Source: VFMC01 sp039796935
Lineage (GTDB): Bacteria > Actinomycetota > Acidimicrobiia > Acidimicrobiales > Ilumatobacteraceae
Direction: 5' to 3'
DNA length: 11,714 nt
Assembly (NCBI GenBank): GCA_039796935.1
Contig: JBDKIV010000242.1
Span: forward strand, 1-11,714
The position numbers and the translations under genes are program-made. This document shows positions 1-6,905 of the stretch, piece after piece. The stretch's first letter is position 1, and every line of letters starts with the position of its first letter. The notes beneath the pieces are model-generated. The model was given only the letters and a program-made list of their open reading frames with translations, was not told the DNA's origin and did no database searches.

Positions 1-593
1 CGAAGGTGCTCACGCCCGCCGACCCCGATCGGATTGCTCCGGTGGGCGCGACGACCACGCTTGCCCCGGGGGAGTTCGGATCGACTGCCGGTAGCACCTC
101 CACGACCACGACCACGACGACACTTCCGCCTCAGCAGGTTCGTCCGCTCGACCCGTTCGATCCGACCATGACCACGGTCGGGACGACCACCACCACGACC
201 ACGACGACCACGGCTCCGGGCCAGAGCAGTTCGGCGGGCGCCGGCGGCGCAGTCACCACGGCGGCAACGACGACCACCACCACGATCGTCCCGCTCGAGA
301 TCGTCCGTGAGACCGGGACGCTCGCCGGGCAGGGTGCGGATCGCCCGCTCCTGCTCCGATTCATCGACGATTCGGCCACACAGGGTCGTGTCCGTGTGGG
401 ATCACCGGTCCAGACCGCTGGTGGACTGCTCTCGATCGCCCCGCCGGGCATTCCGATCGGGCAGGTCACCTCGGTCGAGGACCAGGTCGGCACGAGGGCG
501 CTCCGAGTCGAGGTCTCGCTGTCGGCGGGTGACCTGACGAAGCTCAACTTCGTGCAGGTGCTGAGGTACCGGCCGACCACGAGCGGTGGGTAA
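1..593 (+). CDS. mreC: Rod shape-determining protein MreC, C-terminal part (5' truncated)
   Basis: MreC is a membrane-anchored, extracytoplasmic scaffold of the elongasome that links the MreB/MreD side to PBP2. Only the C-terminal ~197 residues are here; the reading frame is open from base 3 and the start lies upstream. The last ~95 residues fit the MreC beta-barrel domain: a stretch like RETGTLAGQG, then VRVGSPVQTAGG (family pattern GD-VVTSG), then PPGIPIGQV, and a final strand pair ending FVQVLRY. Upstream of these lie three runs of Thr (7, 10 and 6 residues) separated by Pro/Ala/Ser/Gly-rich linkers. They seem to be inserted inside the barrel, because a DPD-containing stretch that normally comes just before the RxTGxxG strand sits ahead of them. 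The gene ends in TAA overlapping the mreD start. The family call is firm from the domain and the following mreD-mrdA-rodA; the exact insertion point is an inference. Confidence 0.88.
   Translation, partial: KVLTPADPDRIAPVGATTTLAPGEFGSTAGSTSTTTTTTTLPPQQVRPLDPFDPTMTTVGTTTTTTTTTTAPGQSSSAGAGGAVTTAATTTTTTIVPLEIVRETGTLAGQGADRPLLLRFIDDSATQGRVRVGSPVQTAGGLLSIAPPGIPIGQVTSVEDQVGTRALRVEVSLSAGDLTKLNFVQVLRYRPTTSGG
102..284 (+). repeat. Low-complexity Thr-codon (ACG/ACC) tracts inside mreC
   Basis: There are three nearly pure runs of ACG, ACC and ACA codons: 102-122 (7 Thr), 183-212 (10 Thr) and 267-284 (6 Thr). They alternate ACG and ACC irregularly, so they are not a perfect microsatellite, which suggests selection for Thr rather than simple recent slippage. 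The stretches between them are rich in Pro, Gly, Ala and Ser. Such tracts form flexible, possibly O-glycosylated linkers in exported actinobacterial proteins; glycosylation here is only a possibility. The opposite strand reads as poly-Val, which is an artefact of the repeat. Confidence 0.85.
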
Positions 594-1119
594 CGTGCGC
601 TCGTTCGTGCTCGGTCCGCTGATTCGGATCGTCCCCGTCGGCATGTGTCTGCTCGCAGTGCAGCGGACCGTTCTGACCGAGATCACCCCGTTCGACGTGG
701 TGCTCCAGATCGTGCTCGCGTTGGCTGCTGCCACCGGGGCGGGAGCCGGGCCCGAGCGCGGTGCCATCGGCGGCTTCACGCTCGGTCTCATGTACGACCT
801 TGCCACCGGTAGTCCGTTGGGGCTGACGGCGCTCGTCTATGCGCTTGCCGGGTTCTGCGCCGGATATGTGCTGCGTCTGACGCCCGAGCCGCAGTGGTGG
901 CTCGCCTCGCTGTTCGCCGCCATCGGTGCAGCGGTGGGTGAGACGGCGGCGCCTGCGGCCCGCGCGCTCGTGGGCCATGACGGGTGGTTCACACGCGAGC
1001 TGTTCGTGATCGTCCCGGTCGTGTCGGTGTTCGCCCTCGTCCTCAGCCCTCTGTTCGTTCCGCTCGGCCGGTGGTGCATGTGCGTGAGGACGCCCCGCTG
1101 GAGAGCGCTGCACGAGTGA
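586..1119 (+). CDS. mreD: Rod shape-determining membrane protein MreD
   Basis: MreD is a small integral membrane protein of the elongasome that works with MreC and RodA/PBP2. The 177-residue product is strongly hydrophobic, with about five predicted membrane segments (roughly residues 8-24, 34-54, 75-98, 105-125 and 138-162) and short loops. It contains a Gly-rich GFTLGLMYDLATGSPLG stretch, which fits the family's conserved G-x-x-x-G-x-x-x-D pattern. Length is normal for the family. The GTG at 586 overlaps the mreC stop by 8 bases, which implies translational coupling. A second in-frame GTG at 595, preceded by GGTGGG, is an equally possible start and would remove only three residues. MreD is weakly conserved, so the call leans partly on its place between mreC and mrdA, where it is expected. 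Confidence 0.85.
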   Translation: MGNVRSFVLGPLIRIVPVGMCLLAVQRTVLTEITPFDVVLQIVLALAAATGAGAGPERGAIGGFTLGLMYDLATGSPLGLTALVYALAGFCAGYVLRLTPEPQWWLASLFAAIGAAVGETAAPAARALVGHDGWFTRELFVIVPVVSVFALVLSPLFVPLGRWCMCVRTPRWRALHE

Positions 1120-1125
1120 CGCCGC

Positions 1126-1150
1126 GCCCGATCGACCCCTCGGATCGGGC
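1126..1150 (+). promoter_or_regulatory. Perfect 8-bp hairpin between mreD and mrdA
   Basis: GCCCGATC (1126-1133) and GATCGGGC (1143-1150) are perfect inverted repeats around a 9-base loop, filling most of the 42-base gap between mreD and mrdA. No T-run follows, and the genes on both sides are functionally coupled, so a full terminator is unlikely. It could slow or partly end transcription, protect an RNA end after cleavage, or tune mrdA translation, since it ends 11 bases before the ATG. A CACACT box (1150-1155) 6 bases before the ATG could be a weak leaderless -10. The role is inferred; the repeat is seen. Confidence 0.45.
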
Positions 1151-1161
1151 ACACTGGTGGC

Positions 1162-3414
1162 ATGGCTGGTGATCGCAGAGGCGCGCGCCTGAGGATCCTC
1201 GGACTCGTTGCGCTCGTGCTGGTCGGGTCGCTCGGTACTCGTCTGTGGTTCCTGCAGGCCGTCCAGGCCGAGGAGTTCCAGGAGTCGGTGAACGCGTCGA
1301 AGATCCGGGAAGTCTCGATCCCGCCCGAGCGAGGCCGGATCTTCGATGCCGACGGTCGTGTCGTGGCGGACAATCGCCGGATCCTCACGGTCACCGCCGA
1401 GTGGATCGTGCTCCGCAAGAAGGCCAACCGAACCCCGTTGTTCGAACGTCTGTCGGGTTGGTTGGGCTTGCCGGTCGAAGAACTCGAGGCCACCTACCAG
1501 GACGGTCTCCGCAAGGCCGACCCGCTCCAACCGCTTCCCTTGGCCCGCGATGTCGACGAAGAGACCGTGCAGGCGCTGCTCGAACGTTCCGAGGACTTTC
1601 CCGGTATCGACGTGGTCGAGCAGTGGGATCGGGTCTACCCCTACGCTCCGCTCGCCAGTCATGTGATCGGCTACCTCGGTTCGCTCAACCCGGACAACGT
1701 CGACGAGTACCTGGCTCGGGGATACAACCTGAACGAACGCGTCGGCCAGTTCGGGGTCGAGGCGAGCATGGAAGCAGAACTGCACGGCACCTGGGGCAAG
1801 CAGGTGTGGGAGATCGACGCGGCGGGCAACACGGTGCGTCTGGTCGACGAGGTGAAACCGATCGCCGGTAACGACATCGTGCTCAGCATCGACCTCGATG
1901 TGCAGCAGTACGCAGAGCAAGCGCTCCAGACGAAGTTGCGACAGCGCCGCGACCTGCCCACCGACGAGCCGGGAGCCGTCGATCGGGCAGCGCACAATCC
2001 GATCGACCCGAAGAAGGACACCGGTGAGCGTGTCTACTCGAGTTCGAAGGAGTTCGGGGACCAGGAGTGGATCCAGTACAAGGCGCCGGCCGGCTCCGTC
2101 GTCGTGCTCGACCACAGCAATGGCCAGGTCAAGGCAATGGCGAGCTATCCGACGTTCGACAACCGTTGGTTCAACGCGGGCATCAGCAAGGACAAGTTCG
2201 ACCAGCTGTTCCCGGCCTCGGACGATCCCGATCGATCGATCCTCGTCAATCGCGCCGTGCAGGGTCGGTACAACATCGGCTCGACGATCAAGCCGTTCAT
2301 CGCATGGGCGGCGATGCACAGCGGTTTGATCACATCAGCCGACATCTGGGAAGACGAGGGGACGTACCGTCTCGAGTCGATCGAGGACGACATCTGCAAC
2401 AACGGTGTCGTGCGGTGCGTGTTCAAGAATGCGCTCGATCCGTACGGGACGCCGAGCCGCTACGGCCCGGTCCGCGTGGAGGACGCGCTCGCGGTCAGCT
2501 CGGACACGTTCTTCTATCGACTCGGCGAAGCGTTCTACACACTTCCCGGACGTCGTGACGAGCTGAAGTCCGACCTCGAACTCTTCGGTTTCGGTGCCGA
2601 CACCGGGATCGACCTCCCCTACGAATGGGACGGACGCATCCCCGACGACACGGTCAAGAAAGATCTCGTCGAGCGAGGTGTCCTTCTGGAGGGAGAAGTC
2701 CCGCGACTGGTCACCGGCGACTTGGTACAGGTGTCGATCGGCCAGGGATTGTTCGCTGCGACCCCCCTGCAGTTGGGCAACGCGTATGCGGCGATCGCCA
2801 ATGGAGGGTTCGTCATGAAGCCTCAGATCGTCTCGGCCGTGCTCGCCCCGCTGACCCCGGATCGCATCGGCGCGCCGGGCTTTGCCGATCTCGAGCGTGC
2901 GAGGGTCGTCACGTCGTACGCCCGTCCGCAGATCATTCGTCAGTTGGACATGCCCGAGCCGGTTCGGCTCCCCATCATCGCCGGTCTGCAGCGGGTGGTC
3001 TGTCCCGGCTATCGCGAGGGGGATCGGTGCGGGGTCGACTACATCCGGTACCGAGCGACGACGGGCGAGCGACTCTTCCGGGATTATCCCCACGAGACGT
3101 TGCCGATCGCTGGCAAGACCGGGACGGCGCAGGGTGCAGGGCAGTACCCATGGAACGACTCGTCCGCCTTTGCGGCGTTCAGCCTCGACCAGAACCAGCC
3201 CTACACGGTGGTCGCGTACCTCGAAAAGAGTGGGTACGGCTCGAAGGCGGCAGCGCCCGTCGTGAAGTGCGTCTTCACGGCCTTGGCCACCGGTGGGACC
3301 GATCCCGTCGAGCCAGCGAGTCAACTCGATGTCAACTCGCTGTACGTGGCCGAGCCGCAGGAGTTGGTCGAGAGCGACTGTCTCGGCGGCTACGACGGCT
3401 CGGTCCGGGAGTGA
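1162..3414 (+). CDS. mrdA: Penicillin-binding protein 2 (elongasome D,D-transpeptidase)
   Basis: This class B PBP cross-links peptidoglycan during cell elongation together with RodA. The 750-residue protein has a cytoplasmic tail, one membrane anchor (about 10-31), and the PBP dimerisation module beginning with PPERGRIFDADG. The transpeptidase domain carries all three catalytic motifs: S374-T-I-K377 (nucleophile Ser and general-base Lys), S446-S-D448 (the SxD form common in PBP2-type enzymes) and K652-T-G-T655. Two features are unusual. A charged insertion at about 258-310 lies before the AGSVVVLD strand. Six cysteines, all extracytoplasmic, lie close in pairs: 412/419, 614/623 and 703/740. 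At 750 residues it is longer than E. coli PBP2 (about 630). The ATG at 1162 gives a short basic tail before the anchor; the Shine-Dalgarno sequence (GGTGG) is weak. Operon position between mreD and rodA supports PBP2 rather than the division enzyme FtsI. Confidence 0.95.
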   Translation: MAGDRRGARLRILGLVALVLVGSLGTRLWFLQAVQAEEFQESVNASKIREVSIPPERGRIFDADGRVVADNRRILTVTAEWIVLRKKANRTPLFERLSGWLGLPVEELEATYQDGLRKADPLQPLPLARDVDEETVQALLERSEDFPGIDVVEQWDRVYPYAPLASHVIGYLGSLNPDNVDEYLARGYNLNERVGQFGVEASMEAELHGTWGKQVWEIDAAGNTVRLVDEVKPIAGNDIVLSIDLDVQQYAEQALQTKLRQRRDLPTDEPGAVDRAAHNPIDPKKDTGERVYSSSKEFGDQEWIQYKAPAGSVVVLDHSNGQVKAMASYPTFDNRWFNAGISKDKFDQLFPASDDPDRSILVNRAVQGRYNIGSTIKPFIAWAAMHSGLITSADIWEDEGTYRLESIEDDICNNGVVRCVFKNALDPYGTPSRYGPVRVEDALAVSSDTFFYRLGEAFYTLPGRRDELKSDLELFGFGADTGIDLPYEWDGRIPDDTVKKDLVERGVLLEGEVPRLVTGDLVQVSIGQGLFAATPLQLGNAYAAIANGGFVMKPQIVSAVLAPLTPDRIGAPGFADLERARVVTSYARPQIIRQLDMPEPVRLPIIAGLQRVVCPGYREGDRCGVDYIRYRATTGERLFRDYPHETLPIAGKTGTAQGAGQYPWNDSSAFAAFSLDQNQPYTVVAYLEKSGYGSKAAAPVVKCVFTALATGGTDPVEPASQLDVNSLYVAEPQELVESDCLGGYDGSVRE

Positions 3415-3417
3415 GGA
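3407..3417 (+). promoter_or_regulatory. Ribosome binding site that decides the rodA start
   Basis: Two purine blocks, GGGAG (3407-3411) and GAGGA (3413-3417), overlap the end of mrdA. GAGGA lies 7 bases before the GTG at 3425, an ideal distance. The other in-frame candidates, GTG at 3431 and ATG at 3440, lie 13 and 22 bases away. This favours 3425 and rules out the far longer reading beginning inside mrdA. Confidence 0.65.
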
Positions 3418-3424
3418 TCTGTTC

Positions 3425-4588
3425 GTGGCAGTGACGCTGATGCAGCGCCGTCCCGACTCGGGTCTCGGCAATCTTCGGTCGAGTCCGAGCGATCCGGGTC
3501 GCAACATCGACTGGGTGTTGATGGCGCTCGTCGCGGCGCTCGCGACCATCGGGTGTTTCGTGATCTACTCGGCGTCTCGCACCAAGCTCGACGACCCGTA
3601 CGTCTACGTGACGCGCCAAGTGGTCTTCCTGATCGCCGGGGTCATCGGCATGGTCATCGTGATGGCGCTCGACTACGAGCAACTGCGAGAGCGCGCCCGG
3701 TTCCTCTACGGCGTGACCGTGATGTTGTTGGTGCTCGTCAACATCATGGGTTCGGTGAGCGGTGGCGCACGGCTGAGCTTCGATCTCGGTCCGCTCAAAC
3801 TGCAACCCGCCGAGTTCGCCAAGGCCACGGTGCTGCTTGCGCTGGCGTCGTATCTGGCGCAGGAGCGCAGCGACGAGGTCTCGTATCCACGGTTCCTCGG
3901 TGGCTTGATCCTGGTGGGTGTGCCAGGGGCGCTCATCATCATCCAGCCCGATCTCGGGTCTGCATCGGTGCTCGTGGCCATGGCGATGGGGGTGCTGCTC
4001 GTCGCCGGAGCACGGATGAAGTACATCGCGCTGATCACCGCCATGGCCCTGGCGACGGTGGTGGCAGCGGTCGTCAGCGGAATCGTCAATCGCTACCAGC
4101 TGGCTCGCATCGAGGCGTTCTTCAACCAGAACTCGACGGATCCTGCGCTCGTCGACTACATCTACCAGCCCCGTAACGCCGTTCGAGCGATCGCCACCGG
4201 GGGCATCACGGGGAAGGGATGGCTCGAGGGGCCGCTGACCAATGCCCGCAACGACATACCGGTCCAGTGGGCGGACTTTCCGTTCTCGGCGGTGGGCGAG
4301 CAGTTCGGTCTCGTCGGGTGTGCGGTCCTGGTCGGGCTCTTCGCGCTCGTGCTGCTGCGAATCTGGCGCATCGCCCATCTGTCGAAGGACATGCTCGGTA
4401 CGTACATCTGCGCCGGCGTGTTCACGATGATCCTCTGGCAGGTGTTCCAGAACATCGCCATGACGCTCGGCATCATGCCGGTCACGGGACTTCCGATGCC
4501 GTTCATCTCGTACGGCGGTTCGAGTCTGCTCGCCTTCTTCGCCATGATCGGGCTGGTTCAGAACGTGCACATGAGAAGGTACCGCTGA
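3425..4588 (+). CDS. rodA: Peptidoglycan glycosyltransferase RodA (SEDS family)
   Basis: RodA polymerises glycan strands from lipid II at the outer face of the membrane and works as a pair with PBP2. The 387-residue product has about ten membrane segments (first at about 28-50) and the SEDS hallmarks: LQPAEFAKATVLL, QPDLGSA, a GGITGKG loop, and the C-terminal signature PVTGLPMPFISYGGSSLL. The Asp expected to be catalytic in the large outer loop is D284, in WADFPFSAVGEQFG; the more usual surroundings are TDFIFAVxGEExG, so this loop is somewhat divergent. Length is typical (370-400). It starts at GTG 3425, 10 bases after mrdA, with a good ribosome site. Its pairing with PBP2 in the mre cluster argues for RodA rather than FtsW. 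Expression probably depends on the upstream mre transcript. Confidence 0.95.
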   Translation: MAVTLMQRRPDSGLGNLRSSPSDPGRNIDWVLMALVAALATIGCFVIYSASRTKLDDPYVYVTRQVVFLIAGVIGMVIVMALDYEQLRERARFLYGVTVMLLVLVNIMGSVSGGARLSFDLGPLKLQPAEFAKATVLLALASYLAQERSDEVSYPRFLGGLILVGVPGALIIIQPDLGSASVLVAMAMGVLLVAGARMKYIALITAMALATVVAAVVSGIVNRYQLARIEAFFNQNSTDPALVDYIYQPRNAVRAIATGGITGKGWLEGPLTNARNDIPVQWADFPFSAVGEQFGLVGCAVLVGLFALVLLRIWRIAHLSKDMLGTYICAGVFTMILWQVFQNIAMTLGIMPVTGLPMPFISYGGSSLLAFFAMIGLVQNVHMRRYR

Positions 4589-4612
4589 CCTGGCGTGACG
4601 GCAGTGTAGAAT
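4585..4612 (+). promoter_or_regulatory. Candidate sigma-70-type promoter for the RNase E/G gene
   Basis: TAGAAT (4607-4612) matches the -10 consensus at five of six bases. CTGACC (4585-4590) lies 16 bases upstream and matches TTGACA at four. The -35 box overlaps the rodA stop codon, so transcription would start near 4619 and leave a leader of about 96 bases before the ATG at 4715. This would separate the RNase gene from the mre operon. The match is good for a GC-rich genome, but it has not been tested. Confidence 0.55.
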
Positions 4613-4632
4613 CCGCCTCACAACAGATCGAC

Positions 4633-4706
4633 GACGGTGATCGGGCTGCTGATCATGCGCCTACCACCGTCACCGCGCCGCCTCACGGTGGCGCGATCAG
4701 AAGGGA
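4633..4706 (+). promoter_or_regulatory. Foldable 5' leader with competing stems before the RNase E/G ribosome site
   Basis: Arm A, GACGGTG (4633-4639), and arm C, ACGGTGG (4685-4691), can each pair perfectly over 7 bases with arm B, CCACCGTC (4664-4671), so only one pairing can form at a time. The B-C stem is extended by GCG/CGC (4657-4659 with 4692-4694) and by CTGATC/GATCAG (4649-4654 with 4695-4700), giving 16 pairs with two left-side bulges around a 14-base loop. Its last pairs touch the ribosome site AGAAGGGA (4699-4706). A third option pairs CGCGCC (4674-4679) with GGCGCG (4690-4695). In E. coli, RNase E controls its own mRNA through a 5'-leader structure; a similar role here is an inference. 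No known riboswitch class was recognised. Confidence 0.45.
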
Positions 4707-4714
4707 CGACGTCC

Positions 4715-6808
4715 ATGGACGACACCACAGTGCCCGACCAGGGCCAACCACTCGCGCCGTCGGGCGATCTCTCGTCGATGACGAGCGGTGGAGGGGCCGA
4801 GGCAACGGAGTCCGTCGTCGACGCGGGGGCAGGTGCCGCCGGCCAGGGCGACCGACCCACCGCGAAGAAGCGTCGACGGGGCTCACGAGGCGGTAAGGGG
4901 CGAAAGAAGCCGGTCGGCGTCGGTGACGATGCCGGCGACCCTGGCTCCGACGACGATGACGAGATGGGCCATGGTGTCGGCGCCGATGGCGCCGACCGTG
5001 GTGCTGACGCATCCGGCGGCCGGGATCTCGTGGCGCCCGCGCCTCGGGCGAGTCGGTCGGCAGCCCCCTCCGGGGCGCCTCGTGATGGCGAGCCCTCGCC
5101 CGTGTCGTCGTCGACTCCCGAACGTCCGCCACGCCAGCCACGCCAGCCGCGACCGCCGAAGTCGGCGGGTGGCGCTTCCGAGGGAAACGATGTCGGCGAC
5201 CGGCCGGAGCTACCGGAGCTACCGGAGCGCATCGCCGAGGGCCGCCCGTCTGCGGACGCGGCTGAACGAGCATTGGTCCGCAAGCCGAAGATCGGCGACA
5301 CTCGTCCGGCGCCCACCACTGCGCCGGTCGCGCCAGCCCCCGCCCGCGGGCAGCGGCCCTCGAAGCCGCAGACCGCGGCCGAGCCAGGATCTCCGAGCGC
5401 GGAGCGCTCGGCGCCCAAGAAGCGTCGGCGTGGCGGCAAGGGACGCGCGGGCTCGGACAGCCGGCCCTCGCAGCCTTCGGTGCGGGTCGACCCTGAGGTG
5501 CTCGAACGGCGCAAGGGGCGCGAACGTAATGGACGGCCTGTCGGTCGCTATCTGATGTGTGTGCAGGTCCGTCCGTCGCTCACCCAGGTCGCAGTGCTCG
5601 AGGGGCGCAATCTCATCGAGCACTATGTGAGTCGTCCGGCGGACGACATCAGCCAGATCCACGGCAACATCTACCTCGGCAAGGTCCAGAACGTGCTGCC
5701 GGGCATGGAGGCGGCATTCGTCGACATCGGTACCCCGAAGAACGCGGTGCTGTACCGCGGTGACGTCCAGTACGACGCCGAGGACATCGAAGAGAAGAGT
5801 TCGAACCTGCGGATCGAGCAGATGCTGACGGCGAAGCAGTTGATCATCTGCCAGGTGACGAAGAACCCCATCGGAGCCAAGGGTGCACGCCTCACCCAGG
5901 AGGTCTCGTTGCCGGGTCGGTTCGTCGTGTTGATCCCCAACTCGAAGACCTATGGCATCTCGAAGCGTCTGCCCGACGATGTCCGCAAGCGGCTTCGCAC
6001 CATCCTCGACCGCGTCAAGCCCGCCGAGCACGGTCTCATCGTGCGGACCGCCGCCGAGCACGCGACCGAGCACGAGTTGCGTGCCGACATGACCCGACTC
6101 CTCGATCAGTGGGCGGCCATCGAAGCGAAGGCGAAGAAGGCCAACAGTCCGTCGCTGCTCTATCGCGAGCCCGAGCTTGCCGTGCGTGTGATCCGTGAGG
6201 AGTTCAACGCCGAGTACCGCGGCGTCATCATCGACGATCAGCGCCTCCACGACGATGTGAAGGACTACGTCTCCGCGTTCAATCCCGAACTCGCCGACCG
6301 GATCGAGTTCCACGACTCGGTGTCGGACGGGCTCCCGTTGTTCGAACGGCACCACATCCACGAACAACTGCACAAGGCGCTCGATCGAAAGGTGTGGCTG
6401 CCGAGCGGCGGTTCGTTGATCATCGAACACACCGAGGCGCTGACGGTCATCGACGTCAACACGGGCAAGAACGTCGGGACGACGAACCTCGAAGAGACCG
6501 TGTTCCGCAACAACCTCGAGGCTGCCGATGAGGTTGCCAAGCAACTGAGGCTGCGTGACATCGGCGGCATCGTCGTCATCGACTTCATCGACATGGAGAT
6601 CCGTGAGAACCGCAAGAAGGTGGTCGACGCCTTCCGGTCGGCGCTGGCCCGGGACAAGACCCGTACGCAGGTGTTCGACATCTCCGATCTCGGTCTGGTC
6701 GAGATGACTCGCAAGCGGATCGGTGAGGGACTCCTCACCAACTTCGCCGAGCATTGTCCGAACTGCGAAGGACGCGGCGTCGTCGTCGATCACGCACTCC
6801 TCGGCTGA
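4715..6808 (+). CDS. rng: Ribonuclease E/G with long disordered N-terminal extension
   Basis: This endoribonuclease cuts single-stranded AU-rich RNA in mRNA decay and rRNA maturation. The protein has 697 residues. Residues 1 to about 275 are low-complexity, rich in Pro, Ala, Gly, Ser and Asp, and contain two basic blocks, KKRRRGSRGGKGRKK (51-65) and KKRRRGGKGR (235-244). The catalytic core starts near G277 (GRYLMCVQV) with an S1-type RNA-binding region (GNIYLGKVQNVLPGMEAAFVD). The metal-binding Asp pair is D580 (VIDVNTGKN) and D623 (VIDFIDME), spaced 43 residues as in E. coli RNase E D303/D346. The Zn-link is C681-P-N-C684, and the protein ends only 13 residues after it, so there is no C-terminal scaffold arm. 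The ATG at 4715 follows AGAAGGGA by 8 bases and is preferred over the GTG at 4637, which lies in the structured leader. The following rplU-rpmA genes are a common partner set. Whether to call it rne or rng is a matter of convention. Confidence 0.93.
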   Translation: MDDTTVPDQGQPLAPSGDLSSMTSGGGAEATESVVDAGAGAAGQGDRPTAKKRRRGSRGGKGRKKPVGVGDDAGDPGSDDDDEMGHGVGADGADRGADASGGRDLVAPAPRASRSAAPSGAPRDGEPSPVSSSTPERPPRQPRQPRPPKSAGGASEGNDVGDRPELPELPERIAEGRPSADAAERALVRKPKIGDTRPAPTTAPVAPAPARGQRPSKPQTAAEPGSPSAERSAPKKRRRGGKGRAGSDSRPSQPSVRVDPEVLERRKGRERNGRPVGRYLMCVQVRPSLTQVAVLEGRNLIEHYVSRPADDISQIHGNIYLGKVQNVLPGMEAAFVDIGTPKNAVLYRGDVQYDAEDIEEKSSNLRIEQMLTAKQLIICQVTKNPIGAKGARLTQEVSLPGRFVVLIPNSKTYGISKRLPDDVRKRLRTILDRVKPAEHGLIVRTAAEHATEHELRADMTRLLDQWAAIEAKAKKANSPSLLYREPELAVRVIREEFNAEYRGVIIDDQRLHDDVKDYVSAFNPELADRIEFHDSVSDGLPLFERHHIHEQLHKALDRKVWLPSGGSLIIEHTEALTVIDVNTGKNVGTTNLEETVFRNNLEAADEVAKQLRLRDIGGIVVIDFIDMEIRENRKKVVDAFRSALARDKTRTQVFDISDLGLVEMTRKRIGEGLLTNFAEHCPNCEGRGVVVDHALLG
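5204..5228 (+). repeat. 9-base tandem repeat in the disordered part of the RNase gene
   Basis: CCGGAGCTA is repeated at 5204-5212 and 5213-5221, with a partial third copy to 5228. It encodes PELPELPER. The 9-base unit keeps the frame and points to local slippage in the disordered N-terminal region. A similar short duplication (RQPRQPRPP) is encoded just upstream, near 5130-5156. Confidence 0.7.
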
Positions 6809-6865
6809 CGAGGTCGAACCACGACGAACAGGCCGGCCGACCCGGCGCTGACGAAGGCACACCAG

Positions 6866-6894
6866 TTGGGCTGAGGCCCTCGAACCGATAGGAT
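6866..6894 (+). promoter_or_regulatory. Promoter of rplU, giving a very short leader
   Basis: TAGGAT (6889-6894) is a good actinobacterial -10 box (TAnnnT). TTGGGC (6866-6871) stands exactly 17 bases upstream, though only its TTG matches the -35 consensus. Transcription would start near 6901, about 5 bases before the rplU ATG at 6906. There is no purine-rich ribosome site in between, so rplU is probably read from a leaderless or near-leaderless mRNA. Between the RNase stop and this promoter (6809-6865) I see only a weak 5-bp hairpin, GCCGG/CCGGC (6832-6846), and no clear terminator. Confidence 0.6.
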
Positions 6895-6905
6895 CGCAAG
6901 TCGCT

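Noticed and set aside
102..284. Repeat tracts as a possible CRISPR or regulatory array
   Set aside because: The units are irregular Thr codons in frame within mreC, with no spacers of constant length.
131..580. Minus-strand frame with long Val runs
   Set aside because: It is the reverse reading of the Thr-codon tracts of mreC; poly-Val arises from ACG/ACC read backwards.
544..2319. 591-codon open frame on the minus strand
   Set aside because: It lies opposite mreD and mrdA, is rich in Arg, His and Asp with no known domain, and is a typical GC-rich shadow frame.
2335..3549. 404-codon open frame on the minus strand
   Set aside because: Antisense to the mrdA catalytic domain, whose motifs are intact on the plus strand; no recognisable protein.
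3332..4621. 429-codon open frame on the minus strand
   Set aside because: Antisense to rodA; extremely His-, Arg- and Asp-rich, as expected from reversed membrane-protein codons.
4637..4714. Upstream GTG start for the RNase E/G gene
   Set aside because: It would translate the structured leader, has no ribosome site and adds an unlike peptide; the ATG at 4715 has a well-placed AGAAGGGA.
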